From JBMNGO01 sp050949885 (GTDB taxonomy: Bacteria; Bacillota; Syntrophomonadia; Syntrophomonadales; Syntrophomonadaceae), in contig JBMNGO010000005.1 in the NCBI GenBank assembly GCA_050949885.1, positions 1-64,000 of the forward strand: a DNA stretch of 64,000 nucleotides, written 5' to 3'. Under the pieces are notes generated by a model. It had not been told where the DNA came from and searched no databases. It was given only the letters and a program-made list of their open reading frames with translations. A program made the position numbers and the translations under genes. Shown piece by piece: positions 1-8,875 of this stretch; position 1 is the first letter of the stretch; each line of letters begins with the position of its first letter.

Positions 1-230
1 ACTTTAGAGTCTACTTATCACAAGTATGCTATATTTTATTTATAAGGAGATAAGTGGCAGGAGGAGTGGTTTGATATGATTGTTTTAATTTGGGGTTGAA
101 TGCTGTCCCTCATTTTCAGTTTCGTTCAATACGGTCTTTATTACATAAAACCAATCAGCTAGAGGCGGCAAATTTCTGAGCAGTTACAACCGGAGTGTTC
201 TGTTGTCAACACTGTGGGGGAGGTTATTTT

Positions 231-1001
231 ATGTATAAGGCACTATGTGAGGAATTCCAAAAATACTTGTTGTTAAAATCTACACCAATTGCGGTCAAAA
301 TGCTAAAAAGCGAAGATGAAATCCCTGAAGGAGCAGTAAGGCCGCTAAAAGACCTGGGTTACCATTTATCCTTATGTCAAGCTTTTACTCTGGCACGTAG
401 GCAAGGAAAGACCATAGCCATGTTCAAAGAAGATAATTGGTGCTGTGAACCGGTAATTGGATATGGTTTTGAGAAACCGCCGGAATTCTTCCTGGAAGGA
501 AACAATAGATATCCTGAAACGGCTCGCACTCTTGAAGCCGGTAGAAATTGGGCTACCAACCAATTCCCCAAATTTACCCCTTACCAGTACAAAGGGATTG
601 TATCAGCGCCTTTGAACAAAGCCAATTTTGAACCCGAAGTTGTCATAGTATACTGTGACCCGGCACAATTGACCCAGATATTGATCACAGTAAACTGGAT
701 TGATGGCAATGATGTGGTTTGCGCTTTAGGCGGGCATGCTGTATGCGTATATGCAGTTGTACCGGTTATACAAAAGGGCCAATACCAGATAAGTATTCCC
801 TGTATTGGAGACCGCAAGAGAGCTGGAGCCCAGGATGATGAATTGATTTTCAGTTTTCCGCTCAACAGAGCTGATGATCTGGTGGCTGGGTTTAAAGCAA
901 ATCTGGGATTCCCCATCAGGTATGACGTCATGCCGGAATATCAGCTACCAGCGAGTTATGTTAAAATAGGCAAGATGATGGGCATGTTCCCCGATGACTA
1001 A
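231..1001 (+). CDS. DUF169 family protein
   Basis: A 256-residue soluble protein matching the DUF169 family, whose biochemical role is not established; members occur mostly in anaerobes and archaea. Visible marks are an N-terminal segment ending in STPIAVKML, a Cys in LSLCQAF, a Cys pair in NWCCEPVIGYGF and a glycine-rich stretch after residue 170. The ATG at 231 is chosen because GGGGGAGG lies just upstream; the frame opens further up at a GTG (195) with no ribosome site. It stands alone, with a terminator right after it. The family call is reasonably sure, the function unknown. Confidence 0.8.
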   Translation: MYKALCEEFQKYLLLKSTPIAVKMLKSEDEIPEGAVRPLKDLGYHLSLCQAFTLARRQGKTIAMFKEDNWCCEPVIGYGFEKPPEFFLEGNNRYPETARTLEAGRNWATNQFPKFTPYQYKGIVSAPLNKANFEPEVVIVYCDPAQLTQILITVNWIDGNDVVCALGGHAVCVYAVVPVIQKGQYQISIPCIGDRKRAGAQDDELIFSFPLNRADDLVAGFKANLGFPIRYDVMPEYQLPASYVKIGKMMGMFPDD

Positions 1002-1050
1002 ACTGACCTCTAGAGTAAAAAATACGGCCTGGACGTGGGTATATTATACA

Positions 1051-1070
1051 CCGGCTTCAGGCCGGTTTTT
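1051..1070 (+). terminator. Rho-independent terminator after the DUF169 gene
   Basis: CCGGC and GCCGG form a 5-bp GC stem around TTCAG, followed directly by TTTTT. It lies 50 bases after the stop codon. Confidence 0.75.
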
Positions 1071-1214
1071 ATTTGATGCCCAACAACATGGGCCACTTAT
1101 AGGGGATAATATATACATGAAATATGGCTAGGACTTATAAAGGATTTTTTATGGCAAAAATGGAAAAATTACTTTCAGACCTTATTATTGCAGGATTCTA
1201 AGGAGTGAACAGGC

Positions 1215-2609
1215 TTGGGAAAGGTAAATATTAGAGATCTGGTAAGGGATAGCCAGAAATATGAAAGCCAGGAAGTGGAAGTGGCCGGATGGATACGGAA
1301 CAATCGTGACCAAAAGTCCTTTGGTTTTTTAATGTTGAATGATGGAACCCACTTTAACAGTCTGCAGATAGTCTATGAAAGGGATGCACTGCCTAATTTC
1401 TCAGAGGTAGCCAAATTTAGAGCCGGGGCGGCGGTGATAATTCGGGGGACCTTTGTTATGACTCCTAAAAGCCAGCAGCCTTTTGAAATAAAGGCATCTG
1501 AAATAATCCTGGCCGGTGACTCTCCGGAAGATTATCCTATTCAGCCCAAAAGACATACCCGAGAGTTCTTAAGACAGGTAGCTCATTTACGTTCCCGAAC
1601 CAACCTGTTTGCCGCAGTTTTCCGGGTCCGCTCCCTGTTAGCCTTTGCCATTCACCAGTTTTTTCAGGAACGCGGGTTCATTTATGTTCATACACCCATT
1701 ATTACTGCCAGTGATGCAGAAGGGGCCGGAGAACTCTTTCGGGTAAGTGTATTGGATCCACAAAACCCGCCCCTGACAGATAATAAGGAAATAAACTATG
1801 AAGAAGACTTTTTCGGTTGCCGGACCAATCTTACCGTTAGTGGGCAGCTGGAAGCAGAAGCATTTGCCCTGGCCTTTAAAAAGGTGTATACCTTTGGACC
1901 GACTTTTAGAGCTGAAAACTCCAATACCGCACGCCATGCCGCTGAATTTTGGATGATAGAGCCGGAGATAGCTTTTGCCGATTTAGAAGACGATATGAAG
2001 CTGGCTGAAGATATGGTGAAATATCTTATAAGCTATATTTTGCAAAATGCCCCGGAAGAAATGGAGTTTTTCAATAAGTTTGTTGACAAAGAACTGGCGG
2101 CCAGGCTGGACAACGTATTGAATTCCCAGTTTGCACATATTACCTATACCAAAGCGGTGGAATTGCTTCAACAGTCCGGGAAAGACTTTGAATATCCAGT
2201 AGAGTGGGGAAGCGATCTGCAAACCGAGCACGAAAGGTACCTGACTGAAAGTATATTTAAGAAGCCGGTATTTGTAACGGATTACCCCAAAGAAATTAAG
2301 GCCTTTTACATGCGGCAGAATGATGATGGAAAAACCGTGGCTGCCATGGATTTATTGGTCCCTGGAATCGGGGAGATAATTGGTGGCAGTCAAAGGGAGG
2401 AAAGGGCGGAAAGACTGGAACAAAGAATGGACCAACTGGGCATGGATAAGGAAGTCCTCCGGTGGTACCTGGATCTTAGGAAATATGGGGGAGTACAACA
2501 TGCCGGGTTTGGTCTGGGATTTGAAAGATTAATAATGTATGTAACTGGGGTCAGCAATATAAGGGATGTAATACCCTTTCCCCGAACCGTAAAATCCTGT
2601 GATTTCTAA
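1215..2609 (+). CDS. asnS: Asparaginyl-tRNA synthetase
   Basis: Class IIb aminoacyl-tRNA synthetase charging tRNA-Asn in the cytosol. The 464 residues match the usual length. An N-terminal OB-fold anticodon-binding domain (about 1-105) precedes the catalytic core. Motif 2 is around residues 229-250 ([16 protein letters not shown]) and motif 3 near the C-terminus (GFGLGFERL). The short hinge and the asparagine-type FRAENS signature separate it from AspRS. The start is a TTG at 1215 behind AAGGAGTG. No T-box is visible in the 200 bases upstream. It is monocistronic and converges on the cytochrome b gene. Confidence 0.95.
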   Translation: MGKVNIRDLVRDSQKYESQEVEVAGWIRNNRDQKSFGFLMLNDGTHFNSLQIVYERDALPNFSEVAKFRAGAAVIIRGTFVMTPKSQQPFEIKASEIILAGDSPEDYPIQPKRHTREFLRQVAHLRSRTNLFAAVFRVRSLLAFAIHQFFQERGFIYVHTPIITASDAEGAGELFRVSVLDPQNPPLTDNKEINYEEDFFGCRTNLTVSGQLEAEAFALAFKKVYTFGPTFRAENSNTARHAAEFWMIEPEIAFADLEDDMKLAEDMVKYLISYILQNAPEEMEFFNKFVDKELAARLDNVLNSQFAHITYTKAVELLQQSGKDFEYPVEWGSDLQTEHERYLTESIFKKPVFVTDYPKEIKAFYMRQNDDGKTVAAMDLLVPGIGEIIGGSQREERAERLEQRMDQLGMDKEVLRWYLDLRKYGGVQHAGFGLGFERLIMYVTGVSNIRDVIPFPRTVKSCDF

Positions 2610-2626
2610 GTAGATGAGGCCAGCTT

Positions 2627-3289
2627 TTAGCTGGCCGCTTGCTTGGCTTTTCCCAATCTGGCCATCCACAGCCGATGCCTGCGGGCTGCGTATGAGGCAG
2701 AAATTTGGCCGTTAAACATACTGGGGACCAGGGGCCGGTTGTCTTTTATCAAGAACGCCAACAGATGAACAATAACCGAAACGAGCAGAACTACCGTAAA
2801 AATATTGTGTATCTGGGTGGCCCAGAAAGTTACGGTTAAAGATATTTCAGCGCTGGGCAGGTTTTTTATAACCTTTATCATGCCGGTTATAATCAAGGCG
2901 AGAACCGAAAAAGCCGTAACGGCAAAAGCCAGCCTCTGTTCGGCCAGGTACTTGTCGTTTTCCGGCTCTTTAGCCAGCCCTACCATAGATGCAAATATCA
3001 GGAGGGATTCCTTAAAATCACCCCGGCGGGGTAAAATATCGGTTTCCTTGGTTTTGATCAGGTAAAAAACATAATAGCAGCTGATGAATATCAAAACCAT
3101 TGCCGCAAAATAATGAAGTTTAAGGGTAATCAAATAATTGCTGGACCAACCTAAACCTGGTATTTGATCAACCATATACCTTTTATACATGGGCATCTGG
3201 CCAAATCCGCTGAAAAACAATATGAAAATGGAAAGAGCCGTTACCCAGTGAGTAAAACGAATCGGAGCTTTATGCCTCAGTATCTTCAT
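2627..3289 (-). CDS. Cytochrome b membrane subunit (formate dehydrogenase gamma-like)
   Basis: A 220-residue membrane protein with four predicted transmembrane helices, like FdnI-type cytochrome b subunits that pass electrons between a periplasmic Fe-S subunit and menaquinone. Histidines suited to two b hemes sit in RFTHWVTALS (H14), TLKLHYFAAM, TQIHNIFTVV and SVIVHLLAF. It overlaps the upstream iron-sulfur gene by 20 bases and so is probably translationally coupled. No catalytic molybdenum or hydrogenase subunit is nearby, so the enzyme served must lie elsewhere. FDH-type is the best guess; a hydrogenase or other oxidoreductase partner is possible. Confidence 0.8.
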   Translation of the reverse strand: MKILRHKAPIRFTHWVTALSIFILFFSGFGQMPMYKRYMVDQIPGLGWSSNYLITLKLHYFAAMVLIFISCYYVFYLIKTKETDILPRRGDFKESLLIFASMVGLAKEPENDKYLAEQRLAFAVTAFSVLALIITGMIKVIKNLPSAEISLTVTFWATQIHNIFTVVLLVSVIVHLLAFLIKDNRPLVPSMFNGQISASYAARRHRLWMARLGKAKQAAS

Positions 3290-4280
3290 TTGATATACCC
3301 CCTTTCATGGTTTGGTATACAGTTAGGCCGGCTGCCAGCAGACCTGCTACAGGTGCAATCAGGAACCCGCTCATCATACCTGCAGGTTCATCCAGCATAT
3401 TGCCTACATTAACCGGCATGGGAGGTTTTCCGGGTTTACCGTCCACTTCCTGTTCCAAAATAGCTTTATTGATGGCATCAAAGGGAACCTGTGAAAGATA
3501 AAAGGTAGAAGTACCCCCGTTTTCAGCATCCCCGTACAGGTAACCGCCATTGTCTTTTACCCATTGGCGGGCATAAGCCTGCAGATCTTCCTTAGGGCCA
3601 AAGATGACAGCCCCACGAGGGCAGGCTGATACACAAGCCGGTTCTTTTCCGTCCTGGATCAAGTCATAGCACATATCACATTTATACATAACACCACCCC
3701 CGGCATATTTGGGGGCAAATTCTTTATAGAGCCCAACCCCGGCCTGACGCTGGGGTATCTGCCAGGGACAAACATCGCGGCACTTGGCTCCGCCAAAACA
3801 ACCACTGGTATTTATAACTACCGGTCCCTCCGGCATCTTCTGATTAACTCCAAAGGGACAGAGAGCTGAACAGGGGGGATTATCACAGTGCATACACCGG
3901 CGTGGCACACTAACCTTTACAGTCTTTCCTTCATATTCAACTTGTAAATGTTGCACATAGATCCAATTGTATGGAGTCAGGCGGTTGGTTAACTCCTGTT
4001 TATCTGACCAGTCCTCATGTTTGGGCTGGGGCCAGTAATCTAAAATGGGTTTTTCAGGCTGCGGATAGTTCTTGTAGTTCTTAGATCTGCAGGCAGCTAC
4101 ACACCGAGGAGTATCAAGGTTAGGACAGCCATTGCATTTAGTTAAATCTATGACTGTAGCATATTCTTCAGTATTGCCGTCAATAGCTGCTACCGCTTTG
4201 TCGGCTTTAGTCACAATGGCCGCTGCCGCCAGTGTGGAAAAGGCTCCCCGTTTAACAAAATCCCTGCGAGTCATTGACAT
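3270..4280 (-). CDS. Tat-exported 4Fe-4S ferredoxin subunit (FdnH/HybA-like)
   Basis: A 336-residue electron-transfer subunit. The N-terminus has a twin-arginine signal (TRRDFVKRGAF) and an Ala-rich stretch, so it should fold inside and be exported. Several four-cysteine sets follow: CNGCPNLDTPRCVAAC, RRCMHCDNPPCSALCPFG, CFGGAKCRDVCPW and CDMCYDLIQDGKEPACVSAC. This is the four-cluster layout of formate dehydrogenase beta and HybA subunits. A hydrophobic C-terminal helix (about 305-325) would anchor it beside the cytochrome b encoded next. The ribosome site is GGGGGG before the ATG. A palindrome and a divergent TetR gene lie upstream. Confidence 0.88.
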   Translation of the reverse strand: MSMTRRDFVKRGAFSTLAAAAIVTKADKAVAAIDGNTEEYATVIDLTKCNGCPNLDTPRCVAACRSKNYKNYPQPEKPILDYWPQPKHEDWSDKQELTNRLTPYNWIYVQHLQVEYEGKTVKVSVPRRCMHCDNPPCSALCPFGVNQKMPEGPVVINTSGCFGGAKCRDVCPWQIPQRQAGVGLYKEFAPKYAGGGVMYKCDMCYDLIQDGKEPACVSACPRGAVIFGPKEDLQAYARQWVKDNGGYLYGDAENGGTSTFYLSQVPFDAINKAILEQEVDGKPGKPPMPVNVGNMLDEPAGMMSGFLIAPVAGLLAAGLTVYQTMKGGISNEDTEA

Positions 4281-4336
4281 AAGAAATCCCCCCTCGACTT
4301 TATTCCGTGTTTACAGTAAAATTCTTATAAGGGAAT

Positions 4337-4354
4337 AATAAACGATCATTCATT
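4337..4354. promoter_or_regulatory. Probable TetR operator
   Basis: AATAAACGA|TCATTCATT is an imperfect palindrome centred on GATC; 7 of 9 positions in each half are complementary. It lies between the divergent iron-sulfur gene and the TetR gene, where a regulator of both would bind. That the neighbouring regulator binds here is an inference. Confidence 0.5.
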
Positions 4355-4430
4355 TATAGTCAAGAAGAGATTTTGTTTAAATAGAGCATTATCTTGATTA
4401 TAAGTGGACGATAATTTAGGCTATAATTAG

Positions 4431-5006
4431 GTGATTAAAATGAGAAAAAAGGATGAAGAAAAACTGCAAAGCATTAGAGAGGCTGTGATCAAGCTTCTCT
4501 TAAAGGAAGGTTTCCAGGGAGCTTCAATTGCCAAGATAGCCAAAGAGGCCGGGATATCACCTGCTACCATTTATATTTATTACCAAAATAAAGATGACAT
4601 GCTGCGTGATGTCTACAGGCAGTATGGTGAACATATGTATGAGCATTTAATCAATAGAATTTCCGATGACATGAGCGGTGAATTGCTTCTGGAAACTTTG
4701 GTAAGATCCTATTATGAATACATTACCCGCAATAAAGAAGCCTTTTATTTTGTGGAACAGTACGCAAGCTGTCCGGCCCTGGTCAGCGATTGCGAGGAAA
4801 TGGAAGGCTGTGCCCAAATGGGCCTTCTATTTGATCAACTGAAATTACGGAAGATAATAAAAAAGGTTGACAACACCGTCATTATCGCCATCCTTTTTAA
4901 TCCTATAAAAAACATTGCGGTAAAGCATTTCAAACAGGACGGAAACGCTGAACTAGCCTTGAATGAGTTGATAAAACTCATCCAGGATGCCCTATTAATA
5001 AGATAG
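4431..5006 (+). CDS. TetR family transcriptional regulator
   Basis: A 191-residue repressor with an N-terminal helix-turn-helix (about 25-55) carrying the family signature IAKEAGISPATIYIYYQNKDDM. The C-terminal ligand domain is not assignable to an inducer. It reads away from the Fe-S/cytochrome b operon, and the palindrome at 4337-4354 in the shared intergenic region suggests it controls that operon and itself. The frame can begin at GTG 4431 or ATG 4440; neither has a strong ribosome site, and TATAAT sits only about 10 bases upstream, so a very short leader is possible. It ends in TAG. Confidence 0.88.
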   Translation: MIKMRKKDEEKLQSIREAVIKLLLKEGFQGASIAKIAKEAGISPATIYIYYQNKDDMLRDVYRQYGEHMYEHLINRISDDMSGELLLETLVRSYYEYITRNKEAFYFVEQYASCPALVSDCEEMEGCAQMGLLFDQLKLRKIIKKVDNTVIIAILFNPIKNIAVKHFKQDGNAELALNELIKLIQDALLIR

Positions 5007-5308
5007 TCCGAATGCACGAAGGTTCCCTAAGCAACCTATGGCTACCATTAGTTAATGCTTTTTGAGATGGGAAATGTTTGCTAGGGCATTTCTCTTATAT
5101 TTCGGCAGATTTACCCCTAGAGGGTTCTAAGTTATTAAGCGTAGTTCCGTGAAAAGCGCAGGAGTCTTGGCCTTAACGATTGATGATTATCCATCCAAGT
5201 ATTACAGCTGATTGCGGCAGGCATCTGTGGCCTGGTACCAAGTCCGGTCAGCCAGCCGTAATACAGCCTTCTGATTCCTTTTTCCAGCCTCCGGTATGAA
5301 TACTATTA
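5007..5308. other. Intergenic region without a recognised gene
   Basis: I see no credible reading frame or RNA here. A weak hairpin is possible around 5068-5096 (GAAATG with CATTTC). The promoter of the GntR gene starts at the right end. Confidence 0.5.
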
Positions 5309-5359
5309 TTGACAAAAGAATCCTGCTTTGATATTCTTGTACTAAGACAAATAGTACAA
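5309..5359 (+). promoter_or_regulatory. Promoter and YtrA-type operator of the GntR-ABC operon
   Basis: TTGACA at 5309-5314 and TATTCT at 5332-5337 are 17 bases apart. A perfect 8-bp inverted repeat, TTGTACTA (5337-5344) and TAGTACAA (5352-5359) with a 7-base spacer, covers the start-site region. This matches the operator form of YtrA-subfamily GntR proteins, so the first gene probably represses its own operon. Confidence 0.8.
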
Positions 5360-5374
5360 ACGAGGATGATATAC

Positions 5375-5770
5375 TTGCATCTTCATATAGACCCCAGTTC
5401 CAGTATTCCATTATATCAACAATTAGTTGATACCATGAAAGAAGCAGTTGCCAGGGGTTTTTATTCTCCGGGCGAAAAGATCCCTACGGTAAGGGAACTG
5501 GCAGCAGAATTGACTATTAATCCCAACACTGTAGCCAAGGCCTATCAAAAATTGGAACAGGAAGGGATTATTACTACCATGCGTTCCCGCGGCACCTTTA
5601 TCGCGTCCCGGGCCAAGGTCTACAGCCAAGAGGAGGTAAGCCGGATGCTTAAGCCGGCTCTGGATCGCTTAAGAGTTGATGCCTATCATCTGGGCCTAAG
5701 CCCTCGAGAACTAAGGAAGCTGGTATTAGAAACCATTGAAGAATGGGAGAAAGAAAGGCAGGATACCTGA
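5375..5770 (+). CDS. GntR family regulator, YtrA subfamily
   Basis: A short repressor of about 131 residues. It begins MHLHIDPSSSIPLYQQL, the usual YtrA-type opening, and has a winged helix with the signature TVRELAAELTINPNTVAKAY, then a short helical tail instead of a large effector domain. I prefer the TTG at 5375 because GAGG is 9 bases upstream; the ATG at 5366 is too close to it. It leads an operon with the ABC ATPase and permease; in Bacillus, YtrA controls such a transporter and responds to cell-wall antibiotics. The TGA stop is just before the ATPase start. Confidence 0.9.
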   Translation: MHLHIDPSSSIPLYQQLVDTMKEAVARGFYSPGEKIPTVRELAAELTINPNTVAKAYQKLEQEGIITTMRSRGTFIASRAKVYSQEEVSRMLKPALDRLRVDAYHLGLSPRELRKLVLETIEEWEKERQDT

Positions 5771-5772
5771 TC

Positions 5773-6690
5773 ATGCAGTCAACCGCCATAGAAATATGTG
5801 CGTTATCAAAATCCTATGGTGATGTCAAAGCCATTGATCAATTGTCGTTTAATATTCCCCAGGGCAGTATTTTTGGCCTGATAGGGCCTAATGGCGCGGG
5901 AAAGTCCACTCTTTTGCGGACTTTGATGGGCATTTTGCTGCCCGATAGCGGTGATGCATTTATTTGCAATCAAAGCATAAAGGAAAAAGGCCCGCAAATC
6001 CGCCAGGGGGTAGGATACGTACCTGATGTTCCGCATTTGTACCCCTATTTTAAGGTGGATGAGATGTTCAGCCTGGGTGCAAAATTATACAAAAACTGGG
6101 ATGAGCCCAAATGTAAGAAGCTAAGCCAGCAATTCCAGATTCCCGCCGGAAAAAGAATAAGAAGCCTTTCCCGGGGTATGAAGGTCCGAACTGCCCTGGT
6201 AATGGCCCTATCAATGCGGCCCCGGGTTTTGATACTGGATGAACCCACGGCTGGATTGGACCCGGTGTTTCGGCAAGCCTTTTTAAAGGCCATAATCAGC
6301 GAGGCAGCCGAACAAAACACCACTGTCCTTTATTCCACTCACAACTTGAATGATCTGGAAAGGACATCCGATCATATAGCAGTTCTCCATCAGGGACGGT
6401 TATTATTCTCTCATTCTACAGAAGATCTCAAAAATTCTGTCCACCGTTTTCAAGCGGTTTTTACCCAGGATACCTTGCCAGAGGAGACATTGGCTAATTT
6501 ACCCGGATTAATCAACCTGACCAAACAGGGATCAGTCTATACCTTTACCATCGGCGGCGACACCAACAGGTTTATGCAGGCCCTGCAGGCGTTGCACCCC
6601 CATGCTGTGAAACCCGTAAACCTGAACCTGGAGGATGTCTTTATTACCTATATGGAAAAGGAGGGCTACAGCTTTGACTATGCCATCTAA
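5773..6690 (+). CDS. ABC transporter ATP-binding protein (YtrB-like)
   Basis: A 305-residue ATPase driving a membrane exporter or a Bce/Ytr-like detoxification pump. Walker A is GPNGAGKST at 38-46, the signature LSRGMK near 132, Walker B VLILDEP near 152 and the switch histidine in YSTHNLND. The extra C-terminal domain of about 90 residues is usual for YtrB/CcmA-type subunits. ATG 5773 follows the GntR stop by two bases. The partner permease is encoded next. The substrate is unknown. Confidence 0.92.
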   Translation: MQSTAIEICALSKSYGDVKAIDQLSFNIPQGSIFGLIGPNGAGKSTLLRTLMGILLPDSGDAFICNQSIKEKGPQIRQGVGYVPDVPHLYPYFKVDEMFSLGAKLYKNWDEPKCKKLSQQFQIPAGKRIRSLSRGMKVRTALVMALSMRPRVLILDEPTAGLDPVFRQAFLKAIISEAAEQNTTVLYSTHNLNDLERTSDHIAVLHQGRLLFSHSTEDLKNSVHRFQAVFTQDTLPEETLANLPGLINLTKQGSVYTFTIGGDTNRFMQALQALHPHAVKPVNLNLEDVFITYMEKEGYSFDYAI

Positions 6691-6706
6691 GGAAAGCATT
6701 TGGCCT

Positions 6707-7732
6707 GTGAATAGGGGCCTCTTGTGGAAGGAATGGCGCATAAACCGGCTTTATTTCCTAATTGCCTTTCTATTAATGAGTTATGACCTCATAATCAAAA
6801 CTGTGGGGTATGGTCTAAAGGGGATCTTGGTTGCAGATACGGCGGCCAACGGTGCTGCTGCCTGGTTTGGTAATACGGCCAGTAACATGCTTGCTGTTTC
6901 TTATCATAATTCTTTGGAACAGACAGGCATTTATGTTTCCCTGCTGTTGGGAGTGATTATCCTGATGCAGGAAAGGTCCGGCAGCTTAAATTATTTGGTT
7001 ACTACACCCGTAACCAGACAGGAAATAATTATCGCCAAATTTGTCGCTGGCAGCACCTTTTTGCTGGGCCTGATGTTCATCAATGCAGCTTTTATGGCGG
7101 TGGCCAGCCTGCTGTTTGGGGTAAGCATCAGTGCCATTCTCATAATAAAATGGGCTGTACTGACTACCGCGGCTTTTATTGCCCTTTTCAGCCTGGGGTT
7201 GTTGGTGGCTACTTTTACCGGGCATTATTTGTCAGGTGTGGTTTTGGCTTTTTTGGTAGCGGGTTTTCCCCAAATACTTAGTGCCATGCTGGTGAATGAC
7301 AATACCCAAAAAATATTCGGATTATCACCGGACTGGGCGGAGAAAATAGAGGGTTTTATTAGTCTTTTTGTATTATCCGATTACATAACCAGGAACCAGG
7401 ATGCCGGTACTATTTTGCAGAGATTCCCTCCCAATTACCTGACCGAGACCCTCTTTTTAATCCTCATCACGGCTTTATTGCTGCTGGCCGCGGTAAGGAT
7501 ATTTTCCCGCAATCCCCTGGAAAACCAGGGGCAAATGTTTATTTTCGATAATGCCTACCACTATGCGCAAATACTTGTCGCCGCTATTATTGCGGTGGGC
7601 CATGCTCAGTCTAAAGCCTCCACCATAGCCGAATTTGCTGCCAGTATGGTGATAGGGTTTATAATAGCCTATCTGGTCATTACGCTGACAGGCAGTCTGG
7701 TTTATTACCTAAGGGAACGAGCCAGAGGTTAG
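6707..7732 (+). CDS. ABC transporter permease (YtrC/D-like)
   Basis: A membrane protein of about 341 residues with roughly six or seven hydrophobic helices: an N-terminal helix after NRGLLWKEWRINRL, four or five in the middle and one near 275 before a C-terminal pair. GTG 6707 behind TAAGGAAAG gives an N-terminus typical of this permease family; the frame also has an ATG at 6680 with AGGAGGG 14 bases upstream. It is the transmembrane half of the transporter with the ATPase just upstream. It ends in TAG. Confidence 0.85.
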   Translation: MNRGLLWKEWRINRLYFLIAFLLMSYDLIIKTVGYGLKGILVADTAANGAAAWFGNTASNMLAVSYHNSLEQTGIYVSLLLGVIILMQERSGSLNYLVTTPVTRQEIIIAKFVAGSTFLLGLMFINAAFMAVASLLFGVSISAILIIKWAVLTTAAFIALFSLGLLVATFTGHYLSGVVLAFLVAGFPQILSAMLVNDNTQKIFGLSPDWAEKIEGFISLFVLSDYITRNQDAGTILQRFPPNYLTETLFLILITALLLLAAVRIFSRNPLENQGQMFIFDNAYHYAQILVAAIIAVGHAQSKASTIAEFAASMVIGFIIAYLVITLTGSLVYYLRERARG

Positions 7733-7835
7733 TATTTGTATTGGGAAACGGGATTATTTTACCCTGATATAGTTTCTTCGTAATTAATCTATCAACATAA
7801 AGGGGGTAAAATAACAATAGATTGATACAGAAAGG

Positions 7836-8063
7836 GTGATCGACCTGGAGTTTTTTTCCTTAACAGTCGTTTTTATGTACCTTATTATTATCATCGGTGC
7901 AATAGCCGGGTTTATAATAATATTGGTTACTTTTTGGAGATTTATGAAGGCCCATGAATCGCTGGCAGAGTCATTAAGTCGTATGGAAGGTGACCTGAAG
8001 AAATTACTGGCTATTAGTGAGCAGTCTAAAGAAATACAAAATAATAATAAAAAGGAGGATTGA
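7836..8063 (+). CDS. Small single-pass membrane protein, unknown
   Basis: A 75-residue protein with one long N-terminal transmembrane helix (about 7-36) and a charged, probably coiled tail ending NNNKKED. The GTG start lies right after AAAGGG, a poor spacing, so the true start is uncertain. Its stop overlaps the ribosome-site region of the nitroreductase and the two are probably cotranscribed. I do not recognise a family. Confidence 0.55.
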   Translation: MIDLEFFSLTVVFMYLIIIIGAIAGFIIILVTFWRFMKAHESLAESLSRMEGDLKKLLAISEQSKEIQNNNKKED

Positions 8064-8065
8064 AT

Positions 8066-8605
8066 ATGTTAGAACTTTTTCAAAGGAGAAGGAGTATACG
8101 AAAGTACCAGGATAGGCCGCTAACCCAGGACCAGCTTGACCTGCTGGTTAAGGCGGCTCTGCTTCCGCCGTCGTCGCGAAACAATAAACCCTGGGAATTT
8201 GTATTTGTAACTGACAAGGAACTGCTGAAAAAACTAGCTGCCAGCAAAGAACATGGCTCGGCTTTTCTGCAGGGAGCGGTTCTGGGAATTGTGGTAATAG
8301 CAGATCCGGCCAAAAGTGATGTGTGGATCGAAGATGTTGCCATTGCCTCTACTTATCTGCACCTGATGGCAACGGAGCTGGGACTGGGATCTTGCTGGAT
8401 ACAAATCAGGGAAAGGTTCCACAGCCCATCAGTAAAATCCGAGGATTATATCAAAGAGCTTTTAAACATACCGGAGAACTATAGGGTGGGAACAATAATT
8501 GCAGTTGGCTATCCTGACGAAGCCAAGGATGCTTATAAGGTAGAAAATCTGGGTTATGACAAGGTTAATATAAATAATTATGGAGAGAAATACTTCAATA
8601 AATAA
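8066..8605 (+). CDS. Nitroreductase family protein
   Basis: A 179-residue FMN-dependent NAD(P)H oxidoreductase. The N-terminal FQRRRSIRKYQDRPL and PPSSRNNKPWEFVFV are the FMN-binding signatures. GLGSCWIQ and the C-terminal IIAVGYPDE motif are also usual. The ATG at 8066 follows AAAGGAGG, two bases after the stop of the small membrane gene. The natural substrate cannot be read from sequence. Confidence 0.9.
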   Translation: MLELFQRRRSIRKYQDRPLTQDQLDLLVKAALLPPSSRNNKPWEFVFVTDKELLKKLAASKEHGSAFLQGAVLGIVVIADPAKSDVWIEDVAIASTYLHLMATELGLGSCWIQIRERFHSPSVKSEDYIKELLNIPENYRVGTIIAVGYPDEAKDAYKVENLGYDKVNINNYGEKYFNK

Positions 8606-8690
8606 AACCAAGTCCAGCAGCTTATTAGAGACCGGTTATATAAATATCTAACCGGAAATTGGGAAAATTTAAAAGAATTTTGCAGTAATA

Positions 8691-8718
8691 AAATGGCAGG
8701 TAAAATAACCTGCCATTT
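8691..8718. terminator. Strong hairpin, probable terminator
   Basis: AAATGGCAGGT and ACCTGCCATTT form a perfect 11-bp stem around AAAATA. The following T-tract is weak on both strands. Confidence 0.6.
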
Positions 8719-8875
8719 GGCATTTCTAAGCATTTAGCAAGTGCCAGGACTTATTGACCAAAGAATAAGCAGCCAAAAAGTAAAATTATAGTATAAAAAC
8801 CGCAATTAAATGTTCGATAAATGAGGTAAGGGAATTTTTGAGGAGGAATTAATTGGCTTTAAAGGGGGGAGCTAA

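Noticed and set aside
1151..1201. A 16-codon frame (ATG GCA AAA ... TTC TAA) just before asnS, with AAAGGA upstream, as a leader peptide.
   Set aside because: No runs of Asn codons or alternate hairpins are seen that would make an attenuator; its stop only happens to sit near the asnS ribosome site.
5068..5096. A possible hairpin after the TetR gene (GAAATG/CATTTC) as a terminator.
   Set aside because: The stem is 6 bp with a 10-base loop and no T-tract.
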